Below, piece after piece: positions 26,440 to 31,783 of a stretch of DNA of 31,783 nucleotides (position 1 is its first letter; every line of letters begins with the position of its first letter). The DNA lies in the IMG/VR virus record IMGVR_UViG_3300031772_000178, positions 1-31,783 of that record; one strand, written 5' to 3'. The DNA is from a virus. Made by a program: the position numbers and the translations under genes. The notes beneath the pieces are model-generated. The model was not told the DNA's origin. It ran no database searches and was given only the letters and a program-made list of their open reading frames with translations.

Positions 26440-27237
26440 ATGCCAGACCTGAATACGTTCATCCATCATTTCCGACATGGGTTCCAACCAGAGAACCGCT
26501 TTGTGTGTCAGATTCAGACGCTCAGCATCTACAACGCGATCAAGGTGCAGCAGGCGGGCACCCAACGCACGGGCATCGTCGGAGCGATTGAGGATATTGT
26601 CGGGGCGGTCCTTGGTGAAGGCAGCAACGATTTGTCCTTTGCATCGGATCTCCTTGGACGCGGTCTGTTGTGCGAAGCTACGTCCCTCCCAAGTCGCGCC
26701 TTCCAAACGATGACCCAGACGATGTATGGCTTCAGCGAGCAGTTTCCTATTGCCGCAGAATACGTGCCGATCACCTGCACCTTCTCCATGCCGTTGTTCG
26801 GTACCAGTTCACCGATTATTACATCCCTTGAAAATCGTGCGCTAGAAGCTGTGTTGCCGAGTGCCGTGAAGGTCACCATCAAGACACCCGCGACCAATCC
26901 GTTGCCGGCGTTCTTCTCTGCATGGCAAAATCTCATTCAGAATGCGACGAACGGCCCCGCGTCGGGATTCAATTTGCGGTTCCCCTCGGAATATTACACG
27001 ACCATGCAAGTGATCACATATGACAAGCAAGACAACGTGTCGCTGGTCTATGCGTTTGAAAACGTCTATCCGCGGCTTGTTGAATCGGTGCCTGTGTCGT
27101 GGAGCGCCGATGGCTTCGCGAAGCAGCAAGTGAGTTTTCAATACAGCCATTGGCATCTGCTCCACACGAACCCATCCAAACTCAGTATTGGTCTCAGTGG
27201 TGTACCGTTCATTGGAGGCGGCACCATCAACTTCTAA
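26440..27237 (+). CDS. gp54: Baseplate tail tube initiator, gp54-like
   Basis: The 265-residue protein has the tube-fold pattern of gp19/gp54-type proteins: PENRFVCQIQTL near the N-terminus, LLCEATSLPSRAFQT near 75, YGFSEQFPIAAEYVPITCTFSM near 95, then NLRFPSEYYTTMQVITYDKQ, YAFENVYPRLVESVPVSW and a final VSFQYSHWHLL. In T4 gp54 is placed on gp48 and starts polymerisation of the tail tube. The partner gp48 lies just across the divergent gap. An alternative is a paralogous tube-like protein, since tube, initiator and cap share the fold; the adjoining gp26/gp51 and tape-measure genes favour the initiator. Confidence 0.7.
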   Translation: MPDLNTFIHHFRHGFQPENRFVCQIQTLSIYNAIKVQQAGTQRTGIVGAIEDIVGAVLGEGSNDLSFASDLLGRGLLCEATSLPSRAFQTMTQTMYGFSEQFPIAAEYVPITCTFSMPLFGTSSPIITSLENRALEAVLPSAVKVTIKTPATNPLPAFFSAWQNLIQNATNGPASGFNLRFPSEYYTTMQVITYDKQDNVSLVYAFENVYPRLVESVPVSWSADGFAKQQVSFQYSHWHLLHTNPSKLSIGLSGVPFIGGGTINF

Positions 27238-27242
27238 GGTGA
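27236..27242 (+). promoter_or_regulatory. Strong ribosome binding site of gp26
   Basis: AAGGTGA lies 6 bases before the ATG at 27249 and overlaps the stop of the gp54-like gene. It is the best Shine-Dalgarno match in the plus-strand block, in keeping with high expression of gp26. Confidence 0.7.
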
Positions 27243-27248
27243 CTTACT

Positions 27249-27974
27249 ATGTCCATACCCATACTCGCAATTCCTGAATATACCGTGAAGCTCTACTCGC
27301 TCCCGAAACCCGTGAAGATCCGTCCGTATTTGGTGGGTGAAGAAAAGATTCTCATGCTCGCACAGCAGGGAGAGGACCCCAAAGAAATTCGTAATGCCGT
27401 TGAGCAGATTTTGCGCATCTGCACGTTCGAGAAAGTGGACATTTCGAAGCTCCCATCGTTCGACTTGGAATACCTCTATTTGCAGTTGCGAGCGAAGTCG
27501 GTCAACAACATCGTGCAAGTGAATTATCGTTGCCGCAATCGCCCTGTGGACGGAGAGGCGGAATGCGGGAATGTCGTGCCCGTCAATATCGACTTGAACA
27601 CGATTGCGTTCAAGACGGTCCCTGAACACACGAACAAAATCTGGTTGAACGATCAGGTGGGTGTGACGTTGGCATATCCGTCAAAGGAGATCATCGAGCA
27701 CGTCCAAGCACAAAATGGTGTGTTTGGTATTGACCTCCTGGTGGGATGTCTCCGCACGATTTTCACTAAAGCCGGTGAGGTTCACGAGGTCAGTGAAGCC
27801 GACCCCGCAGAAATTGAGAAATTCATTGCGTCATTGAGCGTGTCGCAATTTGCCAAGGTTCAGACCTTCTTTGATACGATGCCAACATTGACACATTCGG
27901 TCGCTTTTGAATGTAAGAAATGTGGATTCAAGCAGGACTTGGTGGTGTCGGGACTCATGGATTTTTTCGTCTAG
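27249..27974 (+). CDS. gp26: Baseplate hub / tail assembly chaperone gp26
   Basis: The 241-residue protein corresponds to the T4 base plate protein family (gp26). It starts with a conserved PEYTVKLYSLPKPVKIRPYLVGEEKILMLA-type segment, then helical EIRNAVEQILRICTFEKVD and LPSFDLEYLYLQLRAKSV. Two cysteine pairs, C-x10-C near residue 100 and CKKC near residue 226, look like a zinc ribbon. T4 gp26 is needed for hub assembly. The gene ends in a slippery T-run two codons before its stop, and a -1 shift there would fuse it to the gp51-like frame, giving about 304 residues. It is followed by the tape-measure-like gene, the usual place of tail assembly chaperones. Confidence 0.85.
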   Translation: MSIPILAIPEYTVKLYSLPKPVKIRPYLVGEEKILMLAQQGEDPKEIRNAVEQILRICTFEKVDISKLPSFDLEYLYLQLRAKSVNNIVQVNYRCRNRPVDGEAECGNVVPVNIDLNTIAFKTVPEHTNKIWLNDQVGVTLAYPSKEIIEHVQAQNGVFGIDLLVGCLRTIFTKAGEVHEVSEADPAEIEKFIASLSVSQFAKVQTFFDTMPTLTHSVAFECKKCGFKQDLVVSGLMDFFV

Positions 27975-28162
27975 GCCAGAGTCATGATACTCTGGCGAAT
28001 TACTACGAACTGTGTTTCAATCTCAAGAAGTATCATGGATGGTCAATCAACGAAATTGATCAATTGCTTCCCTTTGAGAAAGATGTGTATGGACTGCTAA
28101 CGCGCCAGTGGATTGACGAAGAAGAACGAAAGGCGCGCGAACGGAACATGGGTAAACACTAA
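27920..28162 (+). CDS. gp51: gp51-like baseplate hub assembly protein, probably made as a gp26 -1 frameshift fusion
   Basis: The frame overlaps the end of gp26 and stays open to a stop at 28162. The conserved-looking part begins only after the gp26 stop: LANYYELCFNLKKYHGWS, INEIDQLLPFEKDVYGLL and WIDEEERKARE, the pattern of gp51-type hub assembly proteins in T4-like phages. The only in-frame ATG (27920) lies inside gp26, has no good ribosome site, and would give a first part (GLGGVGTHGFF) that is just gp26 out of frame. The natural reading is therefore a -1 shift at 27962-27968, adding 64 residues to gp26. T4 gp51 is a separate, longer gene. The stop overlaps the next ATG (TAATG). Confidence 0.75.
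   Translation: MWIQAGLGGVGTHGFFRLGQSHDTLANYYELCFNLKKYHGWSINEIDQLLPFEKDVYGLLTRQWIDEEERKARERNMGKH
27962..27996 (+). promoter_or_regulatory. Programmed -1 frameshift signal (slippery heptamer plus hairpin)
   Basis: In the gp26 frame the codons read GAT TTT TTC GTC TAG, so the heptamer T TTT TTC (27962-27968) fits the X XXY YYZ rule for simultaneous -1 slippage. After a 6-base spacer, GCCAGAGT (27975-27982) and ACTCTGGC (27989-27996) form a perfect 8-bp stem with a 6-base loop. The shifted reading enters the gp51-like frame directly. No expression data are available. Confidence 0.75.
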
Positions 28163-30186
28163 TGCCGAAATTTACAACGGAAGAACTCGCCTCTCTCAAG
28201 CGCCAGGGGTTTACTCCAAAGCAAATTGAGGAACTGTCGATCAAGGGCACGATTGTCGGGGGCGAGACTGACGATCAAATCGCCGAAGCCACGGTCGCTG
28301 CGGTCGTATCCACGCCCGTGGCCAAGAAAACCAAGAAAATCAAGAAGTCGAAGAAAATGAAGGTGCCGCAAGGGCCCGAATTTCAGGCGCTCCGTCTGAT
28401 GCTCAATGACCCCGAATTGGGAGAGCTATTCGATCTCGATATGGCGAAACCCGAGAAATCGAAATCGCCTGCATTGGTGCCACATCCCGACCTCGCGGCG
28501 CCACCTCGCATGACGCTGGCGCCCGATGAACCGACCTTCGACAGCCCCGTGGCGGTACCAGTGACACTGTTCAAGGCGCAAGTCACGACCCTCCAGAAAA
28601 TTCAAACGGGCCTCTATGATTTTTTCCGTGAGGAGCGCGATAGTGAAAAAGATATTCGCGAAGAACGAGAACGAGAACGGAAAGACAAAGAAGCGCGTCC
28701 GCCCTTGCGGATCACCACCGCAGTGCAGGGGGCTGGCAACGATATCAAGCGTGCCTTCAAGAACAACCTTGAGCAAGATGCGGTGGGTAAACTTCTGAGC
28801 GCAGGTTTGTTGGAAATGCTTGAGCCACTAGGGTCCGCGGCTCTGATCGCCGGCGCCGCATTGGGTGGTTGGGAAATTGGTTCCGTGATTGCCCAAGTTA
28901 TGGGACTCGGTGATTCCTCAGAGGCGCTCGCGAAACTCTTTGATACGAGCGGGCAATCATTGGGCGACACCTTCGATGCTATCAAACATGGCATGATGGA
29001 AACAATGAAGAGATGGTCATTTGGGCTCTTGGGAAAAACCGAAGAAGAAATAGCGGCTGAAGAAGCGGGACCCGTGTTCATCGCGGAGCGGAACAGAAAA
29101 AATGCTGCGGCACAGGCAGCGAAGGCCCGTGCAACGGCAAACACCTCTCCTCTGCTCAACGACACGAGCGACAATCTCAAGACAGGTGCCGTAACAGAAC
29201 CCGTTCCGACGAATCCCGATCTGGTCAACGACACGAGCGACAATCTCAAGACAGGTGCCGTAACAGAACCCGTTCCGACGAATCCCGATCTGGTCAACTC
29301 TCCTCTGCTCAACGGCACGAGCGTCAATCTCAAGACAGGTGCCGTAACAGAACCCGTTCCGACGAATCTCGATTCTATGAGTTGGCCGAATATGGCGCCA
29401 TCAGCGGTCGTCGGTGGTGCGGGACACGTTCTTTCCACACCCGCGCTTGCGCCGACGCCAACACCCGCACCGACAGTTGGGACGCCCGCGAGTGTGTCCA
29501 CCAGCGCGACGATTCAATCTGTTATATCGTCGGAGAAAGACGCCATCATAGTCAAGATGTCGGATGGGACCATTCAGAAGCGTATGGGATCGCGGTCCTG
29601 GCGTAACAACAATCCAGGTAATATCATTGCGGGACCGGGCATGGTCCCGACGAAGGATGTGGGCAACGGGATGAAATACGCGGTATTTCCTGATCTCGCA
29701 ACAGGAGAAAAGGCACGGGCCGATTTGCTATTCAAGTCCACGCACAAATATGGAAAGAAGGGACACGAATCCGCGTATAAAGACAAAACCGTCAGCGAGG
29801 CGATTGCCACGTATGTAGGTGACCCCAAGGCGGTGAAGGCCTACCAAGCGGTGGCGCGAAAAGCCTTGGGTGGGATCGATCCCGTCATGAGCACGCTCAC
29901 CCCCGAACAGCAGCGAACGCTCTTAAATGCCATGAAGAATCACGAAGGATGGAAGGCCGGGCGCGTGGAAACGCTGCCAAATACCATATCCCCGTTGCGA
30001 GCAGCAGGCGGACTGGCAACCACAGCACCAGGTGGCGGATCGCCGGTGACGATTATCAACAATAATACCACGAATGTCGCCGGTGGAAAATCTGGAGGCA
30101 CTGTGGTTATGCCGTTCCCCGTCGCTCCGCGCAACGGTGACGCTACATTGGCGGCATTGCGTCAAATGAACGGGCTCGGCGGGTAA
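28162..30186 (+). CDS. Tape-measure-like virion protein with C-terminal RNNNPGNI muralytic-type domain
   Basis: The 674-residue protein follows the gp26/gp51 frames with a 1-base overlap, the position of a tape measure protein (T4 gp29). It opens with a short helical domain (FTTEELASLKRQGFTPKQIEEL) and a Lys-rich run near residues 50-68. A highly charged helix rich in Arg and Glu spans about 154-180. A hydrophobic Ala/Gly/Ile stretch at about 224-250 could insert in a membrane. Three copies of a 23-residue Thr/Pro-rich repeat lie at 333-404, followed by a Pro/Ala linker. The C-terminal domain starts with RNNNPGNI at 481-488, then GMKYAVFPDLATGEKA and YVGD, a pattern seen in virion-associated peptidoglycan hydrolases. 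Length control of the tail and a muralytic role are inferred from position and domain; I cannot prove homology to gp29. Confidence 0.75.
   Translation: MPKFTTEELASLKRQGFTPKQIEELSIKGTIVGGETDDQIAEATVAAVVSTPVAKKTKKIKKSKKMKVPQGPEFQALRLMLNDPELGELFDLDMAKPEKSKSPALVPHPDLAAPPRMTLAPDEPTFDSPVAVPVTLFKAQVTTLQKIQTGLYDFFREERDSEKDIREERERERKDKEARPPLRITTAVQGAGNDIKRAFKNNLEQDAVGKLLSAGLLEMLEPLGSAALIAGAALGGWEIGSVIAQVMGLGDSSEALAKLFDTSGQSLGDTFDAIKHGMMETMKRWSFGLLGKTEEEIAAEEAGPVFIAERNRKNAAAQAAKARATANTSPLLNDTSDNLKTGAVTEPVPTNPDLVNDTSDNLKTGAVTEPVPTNPDLVNSPLLNGTSVNLKTGAVTEPVPTNLDSMSWPNMAPSAVVGGAGHVLSTPALAPTPTPAPTVGTPASVSTSATIQSVISSEKDAIIVKMSDGTIQKRMGSRSWRNNNPGNIIAGPGMVPTKDVGNGMKYAVFPDLATGEKARADLLFKSTHKYGKKGHESAYKDKTVSEAIATYVGDPKAVKAYQAVARKALGGIDPVMSTLTPEQQRTLLNAMKNHEGWKAGRVETLPNTISPLRAAGGLATTAPGGGSPVTIINNNTTNVAGGKSGGTVVMPFPVAPRNGDATLAALRQMNGLGG
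29158..29373 (+). repeat. Three tandem copies of a 69-bp in-frame repeat
   Basis: Copies at 29158-29226 and 29227-29295 are identical over the full 69 bases as read. A third, slightly diverged and incomplete copy at 29311-29373 follows a 15-base insert that repeats the bases just before copy one (the SPLL codons). The encoded unit starts NDTSDNLKTGAV and ends in PTNPDLV. It falls in the linker region of the tape-measure-like protein. Confidence 0.95.
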
Positions 30187-30390
30187 GCAAAAGCGAAGGA
30201 AAAGCGAAAGCGAAGGGAACGCGAAGCCCCCGATTTGCGGGGTTCGGTGACGGGGGTATAGCAGACTGCGGCCCCTTGCGGGTTCGCCGTTCCTACCCAA
30301 TCCTGACCCCGTTAGAGCGTCGTTTTTGCTAGTGTTTTGATGCGGAAGGACAAAACAGGGCGTGTCCCGTTATGGAACACGCCCTGTGTG
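30187..30390. other. Non-coding convergent gap with purine repeats and hairpins
   Basis: No plausible gene is visible. Directly after the tape-measure-like stop comes a purine-rich stretch (30187-30226) with repeated AAGCGAA units. It is followed by GC-rich sequence with a hairpin CCCCG/CGGGG at 30228-30242 (loop ATTTG), which could also pair its C-run with CGGGGG at 30251-30256. This may end plus-strand transcription, though no T-run follows directly. A T-run (GTCGTTTTTGC) lies near 30320-30330. The strong terminator of the minus-strand genes is at 30355-30387. Confidence 0.6.
30351..30387 (-). terminator. Rho-independent terminator after the small membrane protein gene
   Basis: ACAGGGCGTGT (30355-30365) and ACACGCCCTGT (30377-30387) form a perfect 11-bp stem with an 11-base loop. 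On the minus strand it begins 3 bases after the stop at 30391 and is followed by TTTTG. On the plus strand a TTTT run lies 7 bases beyond the stem, so it may also stop read-through from the tape-measure-like gene. Confidence 0.8.
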
Positions 30391-30747
30391 CTATTTTGGA
30401 ACAGTGCCGTGGGGTGTCGGATAGAGCTTCGCGACGAGCGGGCGCACGGTCGCCCACGGGCACAAGTGCGCGTGACCAGTTTCGTGATGGCAATGATAGC
30501 ATCGCTTTTCATCGTATCCAGGTTTGGTCACATACGGATCAACCAACGTTAATTGGTAGAAATGCAACAGGTAATTCAGCGTCTTGTCTTTGTCCTGCTG
30601 TGAAGGGTGGGCATGCAGTTCGTTGCGCACATCGCGCAACCGGTGCTCGTAGCGTTTTCCCCGAAGGTACTGGACGACGGGCCGCCAAAGAAGGAGCGCC
30701 ATCAACGCGATGGCGCTCCCCCACAAAATCATCGTACCGGTCAACAT
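30391..30747 (-). CDS. Small membrane protein with a Cys/His cluster, unknown function
   Basis: The 118-residue protein has an N-terminal hydrophobic segment (about residues 6-28, ILWGSAIALMALLLW) followed by a basic stretch, so an N-out, C-in single membrane anchor is likely. The middle is helical and charged. Near residue 82 a CYHCHHETGHAHLC cluster offers three Cys and several His, suitable for zinc or another metal. I recognise no family. It begins 2 bases after the gp32 stop and ends at a strong terminator, so it is the last gene of a gp32 transcript. An internal ATG at 30732 is an alternative start that keeps the membrane segment. Confidence 0.7.
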   Translation of the reverse strand: MLTGTMILWGSAIALMALLLWRPVVQYLRGKRYEHRLRDVRNELHAHPSQQDKDKTLNYLLHFYQLTLVDPYVTKPGYDEKRCYHCHHETGHAHLCPWATVRPLVAKLYPTPHGTVPK

Positions 30748-30749
30748 GA

Positions 30750-31736
30750 TTAGTTCTCGTCGTCCAATACCGTGTCAAAGAATCCCTTGATCGATTCTTC
30801 GTCATCGTCATCTGGTGGCGTGGGCGCTTTGGGTGCGTCCACTTTCACATCGGCCTTCGGTTCCACCTTCGGACGACCAGGAAGGCGCGCCGGCTTCGGT
30901 GACGAACTGACGGCAGGTTCTTGTGGTTCCTGTTCCTGCTGTTCCACCGCGGCTGCGGCCGTGCGTGGAGCATCTGACCCGGTCAGCACCGTATTGAGGC
31001 GCTGTTCCAGATCCTCATAGGTCTTGAACTGTCCTTCCGCCGTGAACTCCGCCAGCGGATACTGCGCGTTCCACAGGGTTTCCTGCTTCTTGTCCTTGTC
31101 CTTCTCGCCGTCGAACAATTCGCTTGGCGCGACGAACTCGGATTTGTCGTAGTTGGGATACCCCGCGACCTTCTGCGACTTCAACTTGAAATCCGCACCT
31201 TCCCAAATGTCGAACGGATTCGTCGGCACCTGGTCAGGAAACTGCGGCTCCACCAGTTCCATGATCTTGTCGTGGATCTTCTTGCCATACCGAAACAGGA
31301 AGTTCTTGCCGTTGTTTTCAGGATGCGCCTGATCGTCCAACACCAACACGTTGCTGATGTAGCTCAGCTTGCGCTTGCGCTTGCGGGCGACTTCCTTGTC
31401 CGCTTCGACGCCGCTGTTCCAGTATTTGTTGTTTTCCTTGCAGACGGGGCAGGGGCGGTTGTTCAGCGTCGTCGGGCAGTTCTCGATGAACCATGACCCG
31501 CTCGGACCCTGAAAGCCGTGATTGAAGATCCGCGCCCATGAGACATCCTCATTGGGTGAGGGCGGCAGGAACCGCAAACGCGCATAGCCGATGCCCGTTT
31601 TCTGATCCGTGCTGAGCTTCCACATGCGTGGGTCGTCCTGCTTGGTCGATTTGCTGGCTTGCTGTTTGGCGGTGTCGGCGAGCTTGCTGAGAAGGGAGGC
31701 ACGAGACTTACGGAGAGATGAGAAGGTACTTGACAT
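30750..31736 (-). CDS. gp32: Single-stranded DNA-binding protein gp32
   Basis: From the ATG at 31736 the product has 328 residues (T4 gp32: 301). The three parts of gp32 are visible. A basic N-terminus has RKSRASLLSKL, comparable to the T4 LAST-type region for cooperative binding. The core has a zinc site with His73, Cys87, Cys96 and Cys99 (H-x13-C-x8-C-x2-C) beside aromatic residues. The C-terminus is Pro/Ala/Gln-rich and ends in a strongly acidic tail with DDDDEESIKGFFDTVLDDEN, the part that recruits replication proteins in T4. gp32 coats single-stranded DNA in replication, recombination and repair. The start is set by TAGGAG at 31745-31750; a longer in-frame start at 31781 is unlikely. Confidence 0.93.
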   Translation of the reverse strand: MSSTFSSLRKSRASLLSKLADTAKQQASKSTKQDDPRMWKLSTDQKTGIGYARLRFLPPSPNEDVSWARIFNHGFQGPSGSWFIENCPTTLNNRPCPVCKENNKYWNSGVEADKEVARKRKRKLSYISNVLVLDDQAHPENNGKNFLFRYGKKIHDKIMELVEPQFPDQVPTNPFDIWEGADFKLKSQKVAGYPNYDKSEFVAPSELFDGEKDKDKKQETLWNAQYPLAEFTAEGQFKTYEDLEQRLNTVLTGSDAPRTAAAAVEQQEQEPQEPAVSSSPKPARLPGRPKVEPKADVKVDAPKAPTPPDDDDEESIKGFFDTVLDDEN

Positions 31737-31744
31737 GGTGAAAA

Positions 31745-31750
31745 CTCCTA
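31745..31750 (-). promoter_or_regulatory. Ribosome binding site TAGGAG of gp32
   Basis: TAGGAG lies 8 bases before the ATG at 31736 on the minus strand and decides this start over the upstream in-frame ATG. Only 33 more bases of leader are in the window, too few to look for a gp32-type autoregulatory pseudoknot. Confidence 0.7.
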
Positions 31751-31783
31751 TTGGTATATTGTGATATGACGCTTTGCGCAACA

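Noticed and set aside
27920-27967. Independent start of the gp51-like gene at the ATG inside gp26
   Set aside because: No ribosome site, and the first residues are gp26 sequence read out of frame with no family-like pattern. Frameshift fusion explains the frame better.
28620-28626. A second T TTT TTC heptamer, in the tape-measure-like gene
   Set aside because: A -1 shift here reaches a stop within two codons (CCG TGA), and I see no strong hairpin at the right distance. It is probably just an Asp-Phe-Phe codon run.
30250-30300. A tRNA-like stretch (GGGGGTATAGC to GGGTTCG and CCTACCC)
   Set aside because: Only about 50 bases separate the candidate acceptor arms, with no full cloverleaf or anticodon arm.
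31754-31783. A sigma70-like promoter (TTGCGC, 17 bases, TATACC) before gp32
   Set aside because: The start site would fall on the ribosome binding site, leaving almost no leader. The match is weak and lies at the window edge.
1-31783. CRISPR arrays, insertion sequences, integrase or attachment sites
   Set aside because: No regularly spaced repeats with unique spacers, no transposase or recombinase, and no tRNA-flanked repeat was seen.

Overview
The window is part of the late structural region of a tailed phage with a contractile tail, related to the T4-like myoviruses. The evidence is a nearly complete baseplate gene set recognisable from the translated proteins (gp4, gp53, gp48, gp54-like, gp27-like, gp5, gp25, gp6, gp7, gp8, gp26/gp51) plus a gp32-type single-stranded DNA-binding protein. 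The proteins look closer to the environmental T4-like phages (cyanophage or pelagiphage style: large gp7 and gp8, a DUF4815-type giant protein, gp5 without lysozyme) than to coliphage T4. By eye the base composition is moderately GC-rich and even throughout. I saw no bacterial genes, tRNAs, insertion sequences or CRISPR. The host cannot be named from this sequence.

Layout. Positions 1-25329 are one long minus-strand block, read from right to left: gp48 tube cap, gp53 wedge, gp27-like hub, gp5 OB-fold protein, gp5 needle protein, M15 peptidase, gp25, gp6, gp7 with a LamG-like C-terminus, gp8, a 2300-residue DUF4815-type virion protein, a small 84-residue protein, and a very large tailspike or tail fibre that runs off the left edge. 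Many junctions are 1-base stop/start overlaps or gaps under 15 bases, so this is an operon. Positions 25349-30186 are a plus-strand block, divergent from it across only 19 bases: gp4 head-completion nuclease, a conserved 208-residue protein, gp54-like tube initiator, gp26 with an overlapping gp51-like frame, and a tape-measure-like protein with a C-terminal muralytic-type domain. Positions 30187-30390 are non-coding and hold repeats and a strong terminator. Positions 30391-31736 are minus strand again: a small membrane protein and gp32.

How it fits together. gp25, gp6, gp7, gp8 and gp53 build the baseplate wedges. The gp27-like protein, the two gp5 pieces and the peptidase build the central hub and spike. 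gp48 and the gp54-like protein start the tail tube, whose length would be set by the tape-measure-like protein with the gp26/gp51 products as assembly chaperones. The giant protein and the tailspike are the likely host-contact parts.

The most interesting signal is at the gp26/gp51 junction. A T-TTT-TTC slippery heptamer, a 6-base spacer and a perfect 8-bp hairpin lie exactly where a -1 shift would join gp26 to the gp51-like frame, just upstream of the tape-measure-like gene. This is the layout of the lambda G/GT tail chaperones. Other points are a gp5 split into separate genes with a peptidase in place of lysozyme, a recurrent CTAAATA late-promoter-like motif, and domain additions on gp7 and the tailspike.
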